From Parachlamydia acanthamoebae (lineage in GTDB: Bacteria; Chlamydiota; Chlamydiia; Chlamydiales; Parachlamydiaceae), in NCBI RefSeq assembly GCF_000875975.1, contig NZ_BAWW01000008.1, positions 124,001 through 188,000 of the forward strand: 64,000 bases of DNA, given 5' to 3'. Under the pieces are notes generated by a model. The model searched no databases and was not told where the DNA came from. It saw only the letters and a program-made list of their open reading frames with translations. A program made the position numbers and the translations under genes. This document shows, piece after piece, positions 60,898-64,000 of this stretch (within the stretch, counting starts at the first letter, position 1; every line of letters starts with the position of its first letter).

Positions 60898-61581
60898 TCA
60901 ATCATTTTTGAGCAAGTCTGGACGGACTTGCTTTGTTTTTTCCATTGCTGCCATTTCACGCCAGTGTGCAATTTTTTGATGATCTCCACTGAGCAATACA
61001 GGCGGCACCGCCTGCCCTTCAAAAACTTCTGGTCGTGTATAATGCGGGCAGTCTAATCGTTTTTTTTCAAAAGAGTCTTCAGCTGCAGCGGATTCATGCC
61101 CCAGGATACCTGGGATAAATCGCACACAAGCGTCAACTAAAACAATTGCTGCTAAACATCCATTTGTTAACACATAGTCGCCAATGCTAATTTCCTCATC
61201 GACTTCTCGGTCTATCGCACGCTGATCAATCCCTTCATAATGGCCACAAAGTAGAACAAGATGGGAATAACCTGCCAATTCTCGACATTTTGCAGCAGTT
61301 AGGGGTTGTCCTTGTGGAGAAAGATAAATAACTCTCGTTTCGGCTTTCTTCACACTGTGAATCGCTTTTGTGACAGGTTCTGGCATTAATACCATGCCAG
61401 GTCCTCCTCCATAAGGACGATCATCTACTTTTCTATGTCGATTATCTGCAAAATCTCGGATGTTGATTAAATGGATGTCAAGCAATCCCTTTTTCCGCGC
61501 CTGCATGATGATACTCTCATCAAAAGGCCCTTTAAAATAATCTGGAAAAAGGGAGAGGATATCAATCCTTGTTTTAGACAA
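60898..61581 (-). CDS. trmD: tRNA (guanine-N1)-methyltransferase TrmD
   Basis: SPOUT-class knot motifs are visible: YGGGPGMVLMPEP (about 57-69), LLCGHYEGIDQRA (about 110-122) and SIGDYVLTNG (about 131-140). It methylates G37 of tRNAs to prevent +1 frameshifting. The start appears to be TTG at 61581 (SKTRIDILSLFPD follows). GGAG lies about 10 bases before it. It is two bases from the rpsP stop, so in the ffh-rpsP-trmD-rplS operon. Confidence 0.93.
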   Translation of the reverse strand: MSKTRIDILSLFPDYFKGPFDESIIMQARKKGLLDIHLINIRDFADNRHRKVDDRPYGGGPGMVLMPEPVTKAIHSVKKAETRVIYLSPQGQPLTAAKCRELAGYSHLVLLCGHYEGIDQRAIDREVDEEISIGDYVLTNGCLAAIVLVDACVRFIPGILGHESAAAEDSFEKKRLDCPHYTRPEVFEGQAVPPVLLSGDHQKIAHWREMAAMEKTKQVRPDLLKND

Positions 61582-61583
61582 CC

Positions 61584-61916
61584 TTATGCAGCTCCTTTCT
61601 TGCGCTGTTTACGCTTTGCAGCTTCTTTAGCACGAAGAGCTAATTTTTTTTCAGTTTGCTCACGAAGAACGCTTGGTGCTGCTTGCGCAACGAGGCTTTC
61701 TGTCTTTTCTGTTAACTGAGCTCCTAGATTTAGCCAATGCTGTACACGATCTGCGCGAATGAGCAAGTTTTTATCTGCTTCAGCTTCGCCTGGATTGTAC
61801 CAGCCTAGATCTTCTAGATATCGTCCATCGCGTGGAGCACAGCAGTCTGTTACGACAACGCGATAAAATGGACGATTTGTCCGGCCTTGTTGTCGCAATC
61901 GAATTTTTAACGCCAT
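61584..61916 (-). CDS. rpsP: 30S ribosomal protein S16
   Basis: The start MALKIRLRQQGRTNRPFYRVV, then RDGRYLEDLGWYNP and RVQHWLNLGAQLTEK, is typical S16. A Lys/Arg-rich tail extends it to 110 residues. The start overlaps the end of ffh by ten bases, so translation is coupled. Confidence 0.95.
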   Translation of the reverse strand: MALKIRLRQQGRTNRPFYRVVVTDCCAPRDGRYLEDLGWYNPGEAEADKNLLIRADRVQHWLNLGAQLTEKTESLVAQAAPSVLREQTEKKLALRAKEAAKRKQRKKGAA

Positions 61917-63235
61917 AGGGATCCTCCCATCATCTTTTCTAAAGTTTTCATATTTGGTAATTTTTTAAAAAATTGCTTAGCTTGCTTAAATGATTTCACT
62001 AAGCGATTAATATCATCTATTTTAGTTCCACTTCCTGCCACAATCCGTTTGCGTCGAGGAATGGATAATTCCACTTTTTCGAAGCGCTCATCGGGAGTCA
62101 TAGATTGGATCATTGCTTCGACTTTGAAGAATTCTTTTTCATCAAAATCATCTAATTTTAGTCCACTCGCACCGGGAAACATGCCGAATAGACTCTTGAG
62201 AGATCCCATTTTTTTAATCATTTGGATCTGGTTCAAGTAGTCATCGTAAGTAAAAGTCGCGGAACGAATTTTCTTTTCTAAATTCTTTGCGTCTTCTTCA
62301 CTGATATGCTCTTGAGCTTTTTTGACTAAATTGATCGTATCGCCCATTCCCAAGATACGATCTGCCATGGACATTGGGTTAAAAACTTGAATATCGTCGA
62401 GTTTTTCTCCAATCCCTTCAAATTTGAGGGGCTTTCCAATGACTTCTTTAATCGAAATGGCAGCTCCCCCTCGGGTGCTTCCATCGAGCATCGTTAAAAT
62501 GGTCCCAGTTACCGCAACTCGAGCATTAAATTCTGCGGCAACTTTTACAGCGTCTTGGCCTGTTGCAGCATTCGCAACAAATAAAATCTCACCGGGTTGA
62601 AGAGCATCGCGCACTTTTTCAAGTTGCAGCATCAGTTCTTCATCAACGTGTAAACGTCCAGCCGTATCGACTATCAAGACATCGTGATTTTCTTTTTTAG
62701 CTTGTGCCAAAGCTTGTTGTGCCACTTTCACGGGATCTTTTTCGCCTGGAATCGTAAAAACAGGGACTCCGATTTGCGCACCTAGCGTTTGCAGCTGGTT
62801 AATAGCCGCAGGCCGTTGTAAGTCACAAGCGACAAGCAAAGGGTTTTTACAATTGTTTTTCCGTTTCAGGTACTTAGCAAGCTTAGCGGAGTGTGTTGTC
62901 TTCCCACACCCTTGTAATCCACAAAGCATAATTACTGCTGGATTTCCAGTGAGGTTAACAGCAGCTTCAGCTCCTCCCATCAATGCGACTAATTCATCGT
63001 GCACAATTTTGATGAATTGTTGCCCAGGAGAAACAGATTTAATTAAAACGTCTCCAACAGCTTTTTCTTTCACTCGTTTAACTAACGTCTTAACGACGGA
63101 ATAATTGACGTCGGCATCCAATAGCGCTAACCGCACTTCTGTCATAGCTTCCGCAATATTCTCTTCAGTCAACGTCTTTTTTCCGACGAGCTTCGAGATC
63201 AAACCTTGCATTTTTTCTGTCAATACGCCTAGCAT
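61907..63235 (-). CDS. ffh: Signal recognition particle protein Ffh
   Basis: The 442 residues carry the N domain, the G domain with P-loop GLQGCGKTTHSAKL (about 106-119), DTAGRLHVDEELM (about 189) and TMLDGSTRGGAA (about 247). The methionine-rich M domain (about 300-442) includes GSGTKIDDINRLVKSFKQ. It binds signal sequences and 4.5S RNA and targets ribosomes to the membrane. Upstream of rpsP as in Chlamydia. Confidence 0.96.
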   Translation of the reverse strand: MLGVLTEKMQGLISKLVGKKTLTEENIAEAMTEVRLALLDADVNYSVVKTLVKRVKEKAVGDVLIKSVSPGQQFIKIVHDELVALMGGAEAAVNLTGNPAVIMLCGLQGCGKTTHSAKLAKYLKRKNNCKNPLLVACDLQRPAAINQLQTLGAQIGVPVFTIPGEKDPVKVAQQALAQAKKENHDVLIVDTAGRLHVDEELMLQLEKVRDALQPGEILFVANAATGQDAVKVAAEFNARVAVTGTILTMLDGSTRGGAAISIKEVIGKPLKFEGIGEKLDDIQVFNPMSMADRILGMGDTINLVKKAQEHISEEDAKNLEKKIRSATFTYDDYLNQIQMIKKMGSLKSLFGMFPGASGLKLDDFDEKEFFKVEAMIQSMTPDERFEKVELSIPRRKRIVAGSGTKIDDINRLVKSFKQAKQFFKKLPNMKTLEKMMGGSLWR

Positions 63236-63289
63236 AAATGCCTTCCGTCTTTATCCCCTGTGATAAAAGGGAGTAGGATAATCAAAAAA

Positions 63290-64000
63290 TCATTCATTTT
63301 CAAGGAAAAAGAATCGGTCATTCCCAGACCAATCTTTCTCGAAGCGACAAATATTCCATCGACACCCCCTTGAATTTTGCTCAAAGAGGGTCTGTACGGC
63401 TGTTCCTTGGTTAAAACCAATCTCCAACCAAACCTTTCCTAATGGTTTTAAAAAAAATGGAAGCTCTGTCATCAGTCGCTTATAAAACTGCAATCCATCA
63501 GCACCGCCTAGCAAGGCTTCTTTTGGTTCATACTTCACTTCATCTTCCAAAGATTCCCAGTCAGATTCTGGGATATAGGGAGGATTACACACGAGAAAAT
63601 CTGTTTGAGTCCCTTTAAAAGGCTGCAAAAAATCTCCTTGCACAAATTCTACATCAACTCGATTGAGAAAGCTATTTTCTTTTGCAACTTGCAAAGCTTT
63701 ATCTGAAATATCTGCAAGAATCACCCGTAATTGAGGAAATTTCTTTTTTAGAGAGATCCCCAAACACCCGGATCCGCAACAAACATCCCATAGCACTTTG
63801 CCTGAAAGATCCTGCTGACGTAAATTTTGCGCAATTAGATCTGCTAAAATCTCTGTCTCATTTCGGGGAATCAAAACAGCAGGATTGACCTTAAAAGAGC
63901 AGTCGTAAAACTCAACTTGGCCTGTAATATACTGTAAAGGCTCTCGCAATCCTCGCCGACGCAACCCTTCTCGACATTTCTGTAATTCCACGTCTTCTAG
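63290..64000 (-). CDS. prmC: Release factor glutamine methyltransferase PrmC (5' end outside window)
   Basis: The frame stays open to the window edge, so the N-terminus is missing. Visible are REPLQYITGQVEFYD, NPAVLIPRNETEILAD, motif I VCCGSGCLGISLKKKFP and the catalytic NPPYIPESD. It methylates the Gln of the GGQ motif in release factors. In Chlamydia, as I recall, prfA would lie just upstream. It lies 54 bases before ffh on the same strand. Confidence 0.93.
   Translation of the reverse strand, partial: LEDVELQKCREGLRRRGLREPLQYITGQVEFYDCSFKVNPAVLIPRNETEILADLIAQNLRQQDLSGKVLWDVCCGSGCLGISLKKKFPQLRVILADISDKALQVAKENSFLNRVDVEFVQGDFLQPFKGTQTDFLVCNPPYIPESDWESLEDEVKYEPKEALLGGADGLQFYKRLMTELPFFLKPLGKVWLEIGFNQGTAVQTLFEQNSRGCRWNICRFEKDWSGNDRFFFLENE

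Noticed and set aside
1-64000. CRISPR arrays, complete tRNA genes, rRNA or prophage modules
   Set aside because: I looked through the intergenic regions on both strands and saw no regularly spaced repeats, no complete tRNA clover leaf, no rRNA-like stretch and no phage structural genes.

Overview
The window looks like chromosome of an environmental chlamydia, most likely Parachlamydiaceae and close to Protochlamydia amoebophila. This rests on gene order and gene types read directly from the sequence; no database search was possible. The right end holds a partial prmC followed by ffh-rpsP-trmD-rplS-rnhB, and further in lie yicC-gmk-rpoZ and metG. As I recall, that is the prmC-to-metG order of Chlamydia, here interrupted by an insertion of about 9.5 kb. 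Other chlamydia-like pieces are rpmG next to a LolE/LolD-type exporter, a RodZ-like HTH gene divergent from rnhC (RNase HIII), and a methionine aminopeptidase with an N-terminal SEC-C-like cysteine motif. F-box proteins, Inc-like bilobed hydrophobic proteins, a Sel1 protein and a histone-like basic protein fit a symbiont of a eukaryotic cell. The DNA is AT-rich and densely coding. There are no rRNA genes, no complete tRNA gene and no CRISPR array.

Layout. 1-5.4 kb: the 5' end of a recD2 helicase gene, a lysine/serine-rich histone-like gene, an MFS drug exporter divergent from a LysR regulator across a palindromic operator, and a two-gene operon of a duplicated membrane protein plus MntR behind two tandem MntR-type boxes. 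5.3-18.4 kb: mostly housekeeping, with a VKOR-DsbA fusion, a LolDE-type exporter, rpmG, tsaD, two MarC genes, truA, a DUF368 transporter, a RodZ-like gene, rnhC and recN. 18.4-24.5 kb: a divergent kinase-like candidate effector, then a decayed patch (alpha/beta-hydrolase pseudogene, IS1-family remnant, a secreted gene split by phase), an outer-membrane barrel candidate and two oxidoreductases. 24.6-30.3 kb: a complete czcCBA-type heavy-metal efflux operon.

30.4-34.9 kb is an accessory island: a broken NUDIX gene, the 3' half of a CAU-anticodon tRNA, a two-gene operon of unknown proteins sharing an N-terminal motif (one with a possible TIR-like C-terminal domain), and a SAM methyltransferase broken by one extra T. 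35-44.7 kb: redox and repair enzymes (photolyase, SthA transhydrogenase), an unknown 616-residue protein, map and rpmB. 44.9-47 kb: a large acidic, serine- and proline-rich candidate effector with a strong promoter. 47.6-52.2 kb: metG, rpoZ, gmk, yicC. 52.3-54.5 kb: the reverse transsulfuration pair. 54.5-57.5 kb: two paralogous F-box proteins. 57.7 kb to the end: an Inc-like protein, an exported FMN reductase, an MgtE-type transporter and the rnhB-to-prmC translation cluster.

Three themes link the genes: metal homeostasis (MntR operon, czcCBA, MgtE), envelope and disulfide biology (VKOR-DsbA, LolDE, DUF368, RodZ-like) and host-directed proteins (F-box pair, kinase-like, Ser/Pro-rich, Inc-like, RPxG-FSD pair). 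The most interesting undescribed material is the MntR-box operon with its duplicated membrane protein, and the two-gene operon at 32.0-33.8 kb.
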